NCBI GenBank assembly: GCA_013204195.1
Contig: JABMOJ010000535.1
Coordinates: 1 to 7,917 of the forward strand
DNA from: SAR86 cluster bacterium
GTDB lineage: Bacteria; Pseudomonadota; Gammaproteobacteria; Pseudomonadales; Azotimanducaceae
Direction: 5' to 3'
DNA length: 7,917 bases
The first letter of the stretch is position 1; every line of letters begins with the position of its first letter. Below, in pieces: positions 1 to 5,799 of the stretch. The notes under the pieces were generated by a model that was given only the letters and a program-made list of their open reading frames with translations, was not told the origin of the DNA and did not search any database. The position numbers and the translations under genes were made by a program.

Positions 1-582
1 ATTGAAGGTCGAATTTCGATCGATGCGCAGAGCGGTCGATTTGTCCAGGCCGAGACCAGTACCGGCGCCCTTAAACTGTTGGGTGTTTTTGACTTCGCGT
101 CATTGGCTAGGCGCTTTCGGTTCGATTTTTCAGATATTGTTAATGAAGGGTTTTCCTTCAATAAAATTAGCGGTGCTGCAAGATTCAATAACGGTATTGT
201 TGATGTGTTAGAGCCCATTACCATTGAGGGTGCAAGCAGTATATTTAGAGTCGGTGGCGAGATGAATATCAAGACTGGCGAGCTTGATAACGATTTGATC
301 GTGACGCTACCCGTGGGGCGTAATTTGCCCTGGTATGCGGCCTATTCGGCCTTGGCAAATCCGTTGGTAGGTGCTGGTGTGTTTATTGCTCAGAAAATTT
401 TCGAAGAGCAGATCAATAAAATGACCAGTGCCAAATATAAGGTCTCAGGGACCATGGATGTGCCTGTCATTGAGTTTGTATCGATCTTTAACGATTCAGT
501 TCGGGCAACGCCAGAAGCTGAGTCTGCCGGTGATATCGACGCCAAGACCGACGGCGGGTCAAGTTCGACGGAAGCGCCGTAA
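1..582 (+). CDS. yhdP: YhdP family AsmA-like envelope protein, C-terminal end (partial)
   Basis: The frame is open from the first base and ends at TAA 580-582, giving 193 residues of a protein whose family is usually about 1,250-1,300 residues long; the 5' part lies outside the window. The fragment matches the conserved C-terminal end of YhdP/TIGR02099: a segment beginning LLGVFDFASLARR, then the hallmark run DFSDIVNEGFSFNKISG, a beta-rich stretch, the NLPWY motif, an alanine/glycine-rich hydrophobic segment (ANPLVGAGVFIAQKIFEEQI) and the closing YKVSGTMDVPVIE strand. The last 30 or so residues are a polar, low-complexity tail. YhdP is an inner-membrane-anchored, periplasm-spanning AsmA-like protein. 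With TamB and YdbH it is thought to carry phospholipid to the outer membrane. The nitrilase gene follows after 42 bases on the same strand, so the two are probably co-transcribed. The identity is secure; the functional role is by family. Confidence 0.9.
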   Translation: MEGRISIDAQSGRFVQAETSTGALKLLGVFDFASLARRFRFDFSDIVNEGFSFNKISGAARFNNGIVDVLEPITIEGASSIFRVGGEMNIKTGELDNDLIVTLPVGRNLPWYAAYSALANPLVGAGVFIAQKIFEEQINKMTSAKYKVSGTMDVPVIEFVSIFNDSVRATPEAESAGDIDAKTDGGSSSTEAP

Positions 583-624
583 CCCTAATGATCCGATCAT
601 CGCTATGAAAACTGTGGGTATCCC

Positions 625-1452
625 GTGAAGAATACGATTGCGCTCGTGCAAATGGTGAGTAGCCAGTTTGTTGAAGGTAATTTGGCGCGGGTTGATGCGT
701 TGATTCGCGAGGCTGCTCGGTCAGCTAAATTTATTTTCCTGCCTGAGAATTTTGCGGCGTTGGCGGCGCCAAACACCTACCAAATTGGGGCGCGGGAAGC
801 GGGTCGGGAACCGCCTATTAGAACGTTCCTGGCCGCACTGGCGGATGAGCTTTCTTGCTGGATTTTTGCTGGCACAATGCCATTAGCCAAGCGCTCTAAT
901 GGCGCAGTCCCGACAGGGGGTCGAGTGCGTGCGGCGTCAATCGTCTATAACCCTGATGGGGTTGAAATTGCGCGCTATGATAAAATTCACATGTTTGATG
1001 TGGAGGTGGCCGATTCGCAGCGACATTATCGTGAGTCACTGGTCTTCGAGCCGGGCGATGAATTGGTCGTAGTGGCGACACCGTTGGGTAAGGTCGGCCT
1101 TTCGGTTTGTTACGATATTCGTTTTCCGGAACTGTATCGACGCTTATTTGCTCAAGGTGCAGAGTGTCTTCTTGTGCCATCGGCATTTACAAGGGTGACG
1201 GGCGAAGCGCACTTTGAGGTTCTGATGCGGGCCCGCGCCATTGAAAACGTCGCTTATACGATCGCTGCTTGTCAGGGCGGGGTGCACGACTCGGGCCGCG
1301 AGACACATGGCCATAGTATGGTGGTTAGCCCTTGGGGTGAGGTGGTGGCAAAATTGGGGCTGGGCGAGGGGGTTTTATTCGCCGATGTTGATCTCGAGGC
1401 GATACATAGGATTCGCCGTGATATGCCGGTGCATCATCAACGGCGTCTTTAG
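625..1452 (+). CDS. Nitrilase-superfamily carbon-nitrogen hydrolase (Nit/YbeM-like amidase)
   Basis: A 275-residue protein of typical length for the Nit branch of the nitrilase superfamily. The catalytic Glu-Lys-Cys triad is visible: E41 in FLPENFAAL, K120 in RYDKIHMFDV, and C162 in GLSVCYDIRFPELYR. The segment MRARAIENVAYTIAACQGG (about 201-219) and the SMVVSPWGEVVA strand (231-242) are also family-typical. Cytosolic relatives hydrolyse omega-amides; the closest characterised ones (E. coli YbeM, mammalian NIT1) act on deaminated glutathione, a metabolite-repair reaction. That substrate is inferred from family likeness, not shown here. The GTG start is chosen because in-frame stops lie at 586 and 589, no other start lies between, and the next Met (residue 10) would cut off the conserved first beta strand (IALVQM). 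No good ribosome-binding site precedes it, so translation may depend on yhdP. The gene follows yhdP by 42 bases and ends directly against the convergent darP. Confidence 0.88.
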   Translation: MKNTIALVQMVSSQFVEGNLARVDALIREAARSAKFIFLPENFAALAAPNTYQIGAREAGREPPIRTFLAALADELSCWIFAGTMPLAKRSNGAVPTGGRVRAASIVYNPDGVEIARYDKIHMFDVEVADSQRHYRESLVFEPGDELVVVATPLGKVGLSVCYDIRFPELYRRLFAQGAECLLVPSAFTRVTGEAHFEVLMRARAIENVAYTIAACQGGVHDSGRETHGHSMVVSPWGEVVAKLGLGEGVLFADVDLEAIHRIRRDMPVHHQRRL

Positions 1453-2022
1453 TTAAGGTTGGTTATCCTCGGTAGTGTCCATTGTTGTGTCTTCTGCGGT
1501 GTCTGGGCTGGCGTTGATCTCAAAAGATTTCATGTACTGAAAGAGCTTTCGAAATTGAACCTGAAGCTGCTTGTCTTGCGCTCGCTCAAGGACCGCTGCG
1601 CGGGTTAGTTGGCGCAAATGTTGACGGTCGATGCCCGGTGTTTCGCTAATAATTTCCTCGGTGACGGTGTTATCTTGACTTAATAGACGTTCGCGCCAGC
1701 GTTCGAGTTTGTGGAATTTGTTAACATGATCTTGCGAGCTAGCATCGAATCGATCCAGCAAGGCTTGAAGCTTATCGGTTTCCACCTGGCGTAGGAGTTT
1801 GCCAACGTACTGCATCTGACGTTTGCGAGCGTTGCCTTTGGTGATTTTCCGGCAGGCTGTCAGAGCGTCCATGATTTCAGATGGTAACAGTTCTCTGACA
1901 TGCGCATCAGGCAGCTCGAGAAGTCTTTCTCCCATATCTCGGAGTGCATGCATATCGCGTTTACGCTGTGACTTGCTCGGCGAGTCATCGTCATATTCTA
2001 CAAAATCTTCTTCTTCATTCAT
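1453..2022 (-). CDS. darP: DarP (YjgA, DUF615) 50S ribosome maturation factor
   Basis: The product is 189 residues from the ATG at 2022, against about 183 in E. coli. Family marks are an acidic N terminus (EEEDFVEYDDD, 3-13) followed by basic SKSQRKRD; the RKRQMQYVGKLLRQ helix (67-80); FHKLERWRERLL (103-114); DRQHLRQLTR (132-141); and FRKLFQYM near the end (157-164). DarP binds late 50S precursors and helps the peptidyl-transferase centre mature; it is cytosolic and mostly helical. A longer reading begins at TTG 2052, but that adds 10 non-conserved residues and lies where a candidate -10 box (2057-2062) would place the transcript start, so the ATG is preferred. No clear Shine-Dalgarno sequence precedes either. 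The last residues form a DT-rich repeat tail not typical of the family. The gene lies 116 bases after mgtE on the same strand, so it may have its own promoter, read-through from mgtE, or both. Confidence 0.9.
   Translation of the reverse strand: MNEEEDFVEYDDDSPSKSQRKRDMHALRDMGERLLELPDAHVRELLPSEIMDALTACRKITKGNARKRQMQYVGKLLRQVETDKLQALLDRFDASSQDHVNKFHKLERWRERLLSQDNTVTEEIISETPGIDRQHLRQLTRAAVLERAQDKQLQVQFRKLFQYMKSFEINASPDTAEDTTMDTTEDNQP
1468..1503 (-). repeat. Imperfect 12-bp tandem repeat (three units) at the 3' end of darP
   Basis: Three consecutive 12-base units encode DTAE, DTTM and DTTE (DarP residues 174-185) and are followed by DNQP and the stop. On the + strand the pentamer gtgtc recurs at 1475, 1487 and 1499, exactly 12 bases apart. 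Codons vary at third positions (GAC ACC / GAC ACA / GAC ACT), so the copies have diverged. The repeat lies in the non-conserved C-terminal tail. Confidence 0.6.
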
Positions 2023-2056
2023 GACGGGTAAGGTTTTTCCTGATGTGTTCAATGTG

Positions 2057-2062
2057 ATTATA
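2057..2062 (-). promoter_or_regulatory. Candidate -10 box for darP
   Basis: A perfect TATAAT on the - strand lies in the 116-base mgtE-darP gap. Transcription would begin near 2050, about 28 bases before the chosen darP ATG. No convincing -35 hexamer is found at 16-18 bases, and there is no extended -10 TG. It is therefore only a candidate; it also argues against the TTG start at 2052. Confidence 0.25.
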
Positions 2063-2138
2063 ACTGCCGCGGCTCGTGTGAGCGTCTTGAATTTGCTAAT
2101 TGGTGGTGATTACCGAGAAAATTATCGCTGTGGAGCTG

Positions 2139-3497
2139 TCACCGATAAAATAGCGTGGCTAGGCCAAGGAAGGACATAAACCCTACCACGTCAGTGATGG
2201 TTGTCAGAACAACACTGCCGGCAATAGCGGGATCAATACCTAGATTTTTTAGTATACCGGGCAGCAAGGCCCCCGCAAGCGCTGCGACGACAATATTGAT
2301 AATAAGTGCCGTGGCGATAATTAAGCCTAGCATATAGTCGCCGAAGACTGCGGAGGCGGCGGCGGCGACGATAACGGCCCACAGAGCACCGTTGATGGCG
2401 CCGACAGCGAGTTCTCGATTCATTAACCAGCGTTTGTTGCTCTCTACCAGCTGGCCCTGTGCCATGCTGCGGATGACCAGTGTCAGCGTTTGACTACCGG
2501 CGACCCCACCCATACTGGCGACGATCGGCATCAACACCGCCAGCGCCACTACTTTGGCAATGGTTTCTTCAAAGATGTTAATCACGGCGGAGGCGAGAAA
2601 AGCGGTCATCAGATTAGCGCCCAACCAGACAGCGCGGCTTCTTGCTGTCCTCATGATTGGTGCGAACGTATCTTCGTCTTCAGTCAAGCCGGCCATACCC
2701 AGTAGAGAGTGATCCGCTTCATCGACGATAACATCTACCACGTCGTCAATGGTGATTCGACCCAGCAGTTTGCCGGTCGGCCCCACAACGGGCGCGGACA
2801 CTAGGTCATAGCGCTGAAAGAGGGCGGCAACTTCTGAACGGTGAGCGCTGGCTTGGATGGGCTCAATTTCGGTCACCATCATTTCTCTGACGGTCATTGA
2901 CGGGTCAGAAACTAACAGCGTACTGATGGGTAATAGGCCTATGTACTCATCATTGCTATTAACGACGACGAGATAATCGGTCATCTGTGGTAATTCGGTA
3001 TGCCGGCGCAGATACCGCAGTACAACGTCCAGTGTGACTCGAGGACGGACACTGATGGTGTCCGTGTCCATGAGGCCGCCAGCTGTATCCTCTGGATAGG
3101 AGAGGAGGTTCTCAACCCGAGCTCGGTCCTGCGAGTCCATTGATTGCAGCACCTGATAGGTGATTGCATCAGGTAGATGTTGGAGAATGTCGGTTAGATC
3201 ATCGTCGGAAACGATTTGCTCAAGGAGTGGCAGGAGCTCTTCTGCAGATTTGTCAGCCAGCAAATCAGGAATGACGTCGGGGTCGACTTGCTGAAGGATC
3301 TCACTTTGTTCGTCATCTGGAATCAGGTTCCAGATAATCGTCCGCTCTTTGGGCGGTGACGATTCTAACAGGGCCGCAATATCCGCCGGACGCAGGGAGT
3401 CCAGCAGATTTTTTATTTGATTGTAGGTGCCAGATTCGAATAAATCGCTCAGAGCTTCTCTGGGGGATAGGATTCTGACTTCTTTGGGGTCTGGCAT
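2139..3497 (-). CDS. mgtE: MgtE family magnesium channel
   Basis: This 452-residue, full-length MgtE is gated by cytosolic Mg2+. In order it has an N domain of helical repeats (about 10-130); the linker SYPEDTAGGLMD (133-144); two CBS domains (about 145-200 and 205-262); and a C-terminal membrane domain with five hydrophobic segments (about 288-450). The pore signature PIVASMGGVAGSQT (324-337) is present. TTITDVVGF (432-440) carries D436, which by alignment from memory matches the pore Asp432 of the Thermus thermophilus MgtE. The protein works as a homodimer in the inner membrane: Mg2+ bound between the N and CBS domains closes the pore. ATG 3497 is preceded by GCAGG at suitable spacing. The gene begins 13 bases after the ptsO stop, so it is probably the distal gene of the ptsN-rapZ-ptsO transcript. 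No Mg2+ riboswitch is seen or has room upstream, which suggests control by protein gating and by the operon's promoter. Confidence 0.95.
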   Translation of the reverse strand: MPDPKEVRILSPREALSDLFESGTYNQIKNLLDSLRPADIAALLESSPPKERTIIWNLIPDDEQSEILQQVDPDVIPDLLADKSAEELLPLLEQIVSDDDLTDILQHLPDAITYQVLQSMDSQDRARVENLLSYPEDTAGGLMDTDTISVRPRVTLDVVLRYLRRHTELPQMTDYLVVVNSNDEYIGLLPISTLLVSDPSMTVREMMVTEIEPIQASAHRSEVAALFQRYDLVSAPVVGPTGKLLGRITIDDVVDVIVDEADHSLLGMAGLTEDEDTFAPIMRTARSRAVWLGANLMTAFLASAVINIFEETIAKVVALAVLMPIVASMGGVAGSQTLTLVIRSMAQGQLVESNKRWLMNRELAVGAINGALWAVIVAAAASAVFGDYMLGLIIATALIINIVVAALAGALLPGILKNLGIDPAIAGSVVLTTITDVVGFMSFLGLATLFYR

Positions 3498-3510
3498 AAA
3501 TTGCCTGCAG

Positions 3511-3780
3511 TTACTCTGCTTCGTCGAAAAGATTAGTAATCAAGGCGATTATTTGCGCGAGTGCCGGTACTTCGTCTTCGCCATCGGTGCGAATGTTAAT
3601 AACAGTGCCCTTTGATGCCTGAAGGATCATCATCGACATAATACTCTTGCCATTCGCAGTTTGATCGCCATTGGTGACCGTAATGTCGGCAGAAAACCGC
3701 TGTGCGACCCCTACGAATTTTGAGGCTGCTCTGGCATGCAGGCCGAGTTTGTTCTGAATAGTGGTTTGTTGCTCAATCAC
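3511..3780 (-). CDS. ptsO: NPr, HPr-like phosphocarrier of the nitrogen PTS
   Basis: An 89-residue HPr-fold protein. The phosphorylated histidine is H15 in KLGLHARAASKFV, followed by the conserved R17. The second family motif, NGKSIMSMM (43-51), contains S46, the residue that HPr kinase modifies in Firmicutes; no such kinase is implied here. The protein ends with an acidic NLFDEAE. NPr takes phosphate from PtsP (EI-Ntr) and passes it to PtsN. The place beside rapZ and ptsN, rather than beside ptsI/crr, marks it as NPr and not sugar-PTS HPr. The start is GTG (3780), chosen because it gives the usual N-terminal length before the histidine; a weak AGAG lies upstream. It begins 15 bases after the rapZ stop and is followed 13 bases on by mgtE, consistent with one transcript. 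Confidence 0.93.
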   Translation of the reverse strand: MIEQQTTIQNKLGLHARAASKFVGVAQRFSADITVTNGDQTANGKSIMSMMILQASKGTVINIRTDGEDEVPALAQIIALITNLFDEAE

Positions 3781-3795
3781 ACAAATGTTTCTCTG

Positions 3796-4668
3796 TCAGC
3801 TGCGGGATGACGTGATCTTACTTAATTCCCGGTGACGTATCTGCACATTTGTCCATTTAGATTCAAAATTCTGCTTTAGCCGCTCGCTGATAAAGACTGA
3901 TCGGTGCTGGCCACCGGTGCAACCGATAGCAACGGTCATATAACTGCGATTATTGGCTTCAAACTGTGGTAACCACTTGGTTAAAAACTCACCGATATCC
4001 TCAAGCATTGCGTTGACTTCGTCATGTGACGCTAAAAACGCTTGCACAGGCAGGTCCAAGCCTGTCAATGACCGAAGATTAGCCTTCCAGTGAGGGTTTG
4101 GCAGGCAACGAACATCGAATACCAGGTCAGCATCCACGGGCACGCCATTTTTGTAGGCGAAGGACAAGAACAATAAAGCGAACTCGTGGCGCTCGCCAGT
4201 AACGCGAGTTCGCACCAGATCACGAAGTTCATGAATCGTCAGGCTTGAGGTTTCGATCGTCAGGTCTGCCATCAAGGCGATTGGCCCCAGCAGGCTTGAC
4301 TCAAGTTCCAGCGCCTCTCGAAGCGCTGTGCCCTTGTCTGACAGTGGGTGTTTACGCCGAGTTTCGCTGAAGCGCTTGACGAGTGTCGGGCCATTTGAAT
4401 CTAGATAGACAATTTTGATTTTGACAATGTGGCTGTCGATTTTGTCCATGATTTCGGGAAACAGCGCCAGATCGGCGGCGATATTCCGGGCGTCAATGCT
4501 GACGGCGACCTTCTGTGCCACCTGCTCTTTGCTCAGGCGCAGGATCAGTGGTTCCAGCAGGCTCACGGGTAGATTGTCGATACAATAGTAGTCCATGTCT
4601 TCGAGCACGTGTAGCGCCGTGCTTTTACCTGAACCAGACCGACCGCTGATGATGATAAGGGAAATCAT
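3796..4668 (-). CDS. rapZ: RapZ, nucleotide-binding GlcN6P sensor / RNase adaptor
   Basis: The product is 290 residues (E. coli 284). The N-terminal P-loop domain has Walker A GRSGSGKS (9-16), followed by EDMDYYCIDNLPV; the C-terminal domain carries NPHW (191-194) and GCTGGQHRSV (249-258). In E. coli RapZ presents the small RNA GlmZ to RNase E and binds glucosamine-6-phosphate, so tuning GlmS and envelope precursor synthesis. With a constant offset of three residues, the E. coli GlcN6P contacts H190, T248, G249 and R253 are all kept here as H193, T251, G252 and R256. The E. coli RNA-binding residues K270, R282 and K283 are replaced by T273, I285 and T286, with only K284 (E. coli K281) kept. 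This suggests metabolite sensing is retained and GlmZ-type RNA binding is not; the comparison uses remembered sequences. It starts 40 bases after ptsN and ends 15 bases before ptsO. Confidence 0.95.
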   Translation of the reverse strand: MISLIIISGRSGSGKSTALHVLEDMDYYCIDNLPVSLLEPLILRLSKEQVAQKVAVSIDARNIAADLALFPEIMDKIDSHIVKIKIVYLDSNGPTLVKRFSETRRKHPLSDKGTALREALELESSLLGPIALMADLTIETSSLTIHELRDLVRTRVTGERHEFALLFLSFAYKNGVPVDADLVFDVRCLPNPHWKANLRSLTGLDLPVQAFLASHDEVNAMLEDIGEFLTKWLPQFEANNRSYMTVAIGCTGGQHRSVFISERLKQNFESKWTNVQIRHRELSKITSSRS

Positions 4669-4708
4669 GGGTTGTAGAGAATTCCTTAGTGAGAATGGGG
4701 GGTGACTA

Positions 4709-5182
4709 TTAGGGTTTGTCTGTGGGGCGACTCAACGGCAAGATTGAACGGTCGTATAAAGCCTGATGACTGTCGGCTGCGCTCAATAGGTCGCGATAGG
4801 CCTTTGTTTCAAAGCGCTCGGCTAACATGGCCAGGGCTTGCAGGTGTTCATCCACCTCCTTCGAAGGAACGAGCATAACGAACATTAGGTTCACGCCTTG
4901 ATCATCGAACGCGCCGAAATCAACAGGTTCTTGAAGAGAGATGAGGCTGCCGACGATTTCTTGGCAACTACTGAGCCGACAATGAGGAATCGCGATGCCA
5001 TGCCCGATGGCGGTAGTGCCGAGTTTCTCACGAGCGATCAGGTTGTTGTATATTTCTTCGGCGTCGAGACCCGCCATGCTGGCAGCGATTAGCCTTGCGG
5101 CTTCCTCGATGGCGCGCTTTTTACTGTTCGCCTGGATATTGGCGTGAGTTCGACTCAAGCTTAAAATGGATTCAATGTTCAA
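4709..5182 (-). CDS. ptsN: PtsN, EIIA-Ntr regulatory protein of the nitrogen PTS
   Basis: A 157-residue PTS EIIA type-2 domain protein. The phospho-accepting histidine is H67 in IGHGIAIPHCRL (59-70), preceded by the family-typical REKLGTTAIG. The FVMLVPSKEVDEHLQALAML stretch (101-120) is the usual second core motif. EIIA-Ntr receives phosphate from NPr and, depending on its state, binds partners such as TrkA or KdpD in E. coli, affecting potassium balance; the partners here are unknown. The start is TTG 5182: reading upstream in frame there is no ATG, GTG or TTG before the stop at 5224, and the sequence from NIESIL aligns with the start of Pseudomonas PtsN (remembered as MIRLETIL). A weak AGAG precedes it, so translation is probably modest. 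The 193-base gap from hpf contains a candidate promoter and two hairpins. Confidence 0.93.
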   Translation of the reverse strand: MNIESILSLSRTHANIQANSKKRAIEEAARLIAASMAGLDAEEIYNNLIAREKLGTTAIGHGIAIPHCRLSSCQEIVGSLISLQEPVDFGAFDDQGVNLMFVMLVPSKEVDEHLQALAMLAERFETKAYRDLLSAADSHQALYDRSILPLSRPTDKP

Positions 5183-5222
5183 TTCTACTCTGCCGCTGAG
5201 TTCGTTGCTGGTAACAATAAGT

Positions 5223-5245
5223 CATCGGCAAATATAAGGCCGATG
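5223..5245 (-). promoter_or_regulatory. Stem-loop in the ptsN leader (proximal)
   Basis: A 7-bp perfect inverted repeat, CATCGGC / GCCGATG, encloses a 9-base A/T-rich loop. In the ptsN transcript it would lie 40 bases before the TTG start. It is not followed by a run of U, so it is not a standard intrinsic terminator. It could be a processing site, an mRNA-stability element or part of a leader control structure. Confidence 0.4.
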
Positions 5246-5256
5246 GCGTGACTTTG

Positions 5257-5273
5257 GGCGGCTTGTTGCTGCC
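5257..5273 (-). promoter_or_regulatory. Stem-loop in the ptsN leader (distal)
   Basis: A 6-bp stem, GGCGGC with GCTGCC (one G-U pair), encloses a 5-base loop. It lies just downstream of the candidate -10 box at 5286-5291, so it would be near the 5' end of a ptsN transcript and could protect that end. It is short and could be chance. Confidence 0.3.
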
Positions 5274-5285
5274 TTCGCGGCGTTA

Positions 5286-5315
5286 ATTATACCAAGTCAT
5301 TCAAAAGGACGTCGA
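5286..5315 (-). promoter_or_regulatory. Candidate sigma-70 promoter for ptsN-rapZ-ptsO-mgtE
   Basis: On the - strand a perfect TATAAT (5291 to 5286) is preceded, 18 bases upstream, by TCGACG (5315 to 5310), which matches four of six -35 consensus positions. The predicted start near 5279 gives a leader of about 97 bases before the ptsN TTG, containing both stem-loops described separately. It lies in the 193-base hpf-ptsN gap, the longest gap in the - strand cluster, where an internal promoter is plausible. Confidence 0.4.
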
Positions 5316-5375
5316 GCGAAGTTGGGCGTTAAAGGCAAATTGACCCGCGAATGACCAAGTTCGGCCCTTTGCCGG

Positions 5376-5678
5376 CTAGCGGATCTTCAGTTTTTTGTCG
5401 TTAGATTTCTCTTTTTGTTTGATGAGCTGTCGGTCAAGTTTGTCGGTCAGCTGATCGATCGCAGCATACATGTCATCTGATTCAGCCTCAGCATAGATTT
5501 CGCCGCCAGAAATATGGACTGTCGACTCAGCTTTCTGTCGAAGCTTCTCGACCGTAAGAATGACATTAATGTGGGTAATCTTATCGAAGTGGCGTTCTAG
5601 TCTGTCTAGCCTTGTGACAACGTAATTACGCAGTGAGTCGGTGATGTCGACGTGGTGCCCGCTGACCGTGATTTGCAT
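5376..5678 (-). CDS. hpf: Short hibernation-promoting factor HPF
   Basis: The product is 100 residues from the ATG at 5678, close to E. coli HPF (95). The fold marks are present: MQITVSGHHVDITDSLRNYV at the N terminus, a basic helix TRLDRLERHF (22-31), the strand ILTVEKLRQKAESTVHISGGEIYAEAE (40-66) and the signature DDMYAAIDQLTDKLDRQLIKQKEK (68-91), ending in a lysine-rich tail. There is no long-HPF C-terminal dimerisation domain, so this is the gammaproteobacterial short form. That form acts with RMF to make inactive 100S ribosomes in slow growth by binding the 30S decoding region. A longer reading from TTG 5702 would add MSDLRSSH, but a strong TAAGGAG sits 7 bases before the ATG, inside that extension, so the ATG is the true start. 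hpf follows rpoN by 121 bases, the usual gene order. Confidence 0.95.
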   Translation of the reverse strand: MQITVSGHHVDITDSLRNYVVTRLDRLERHFDKITHINVILTVEKLRQKAESTVHISGGEIYAEAESDDMYAAIDQLTDKLDRQLIKQKEKSNDKKLKIR

Positions 5679-5685
5679 ATGGCTA

Positions 5686-5692
5686 CTCCTTA
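5686..5692 (-). promoter_or_regulatory. Strong Shine-Dalgarno sequence of hpf
   Basis: TAAGGAG on the - strand, seven bases before the ATG at 5678. It is the best ribosome-binding site in the window and settles the start of hpf in favour of the ATG over the upstream TTG at 5702. It implies HPF is translated much better than its neighbours rpoN and ptsN, which have weak sites. Confidence 0.85.
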
Positions 5693-5704
5693 GATCTGAC
5701 AATA

Positions 5705-5727
5705 ATCACCCAGCTCAGCTAAGTGAT
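5705..5727. promoter_or_regulatory. 23-bp operator-like dyad upstream of hpf
   Basis: The segment is a nested palindrome about a single central C at 5716: outer arms ATCAC (5705-5709) and GTGAT (5723-5727), inner arms AGCT (5712-5715) and AGCT (5717-5720), with two unmatched bases between arms on each side. Eighteen of the 22 flanking positions are symmetric. The one-base centre makes it a poor RNA hairpin but a reasonable site for a dimeric DNA-binding protein. It lies 27-49 bases before the hpf ATG. No regulator can be named. Confidence 0.45.
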
Positions 5728-5731
5728 ACCT

Positions 5732-5752
5732 TTCGGCTGTCTTTCGGCCGAA
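5732..5752. promoter_or_regulatory. Stem-loop between rpoN and hpf
   Basis: A 6-bp perfect inverted repeat, TTCGGC (5732-5737) and GCCGAA (5747-5752), has a 9-base loop. Its right arm also belongs to a 10-bp palindrome TTCGGCCGAA (5743-5752), and CTTTCGGC is directly repeated at 5730 and 5741, 11 bases apart. No U-run follows on the - strand, so rpoN-hpf read-through is likely. It may be a weak terminator or a processing site. Confidence 0.4.
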
Positions 5753-5799
5753 CCTACTTCCCTTCAATATTACGACCCCAGTTCTCTATGATGGTTCGC

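Noticed and set aside
896..1186. Open frame of 96 codons on the - strand inside the nitrilase gene
   Set aside because: It covers the Lys-Cys catalytic region of the nitrilase on the other strand and has no recognisable features.
2112..2159. Imperfect direct repeat beginning ACCGA(G/T)AAAAT at 2112 and 2141
   Set aside because: Only about 11 bases match well, and the second copy is in mgtE coding sequence; no dyad or promoter is associated, so it is likely chance.
1823..2179. Open frame of 118 codons on the + strand over the darP start and the mgtE end
   Set aside because: Antisense to two conserved genes, with no domain or start signal; the frame is open by chance through the 116-base gap.
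3498..3510. Mg2+-sensing riboswitch before mgtE
   Set aside because: The gap from ptsO is only 13 bases, too short for any leader riboswitch.
5183..5375. Sigma-54 (-24/-12) promoter for ptsN or hpf
   Set aside because: I looked for TGGC, N8-9, TTGC patterns in the spacers on the - strand and found none with both elements.
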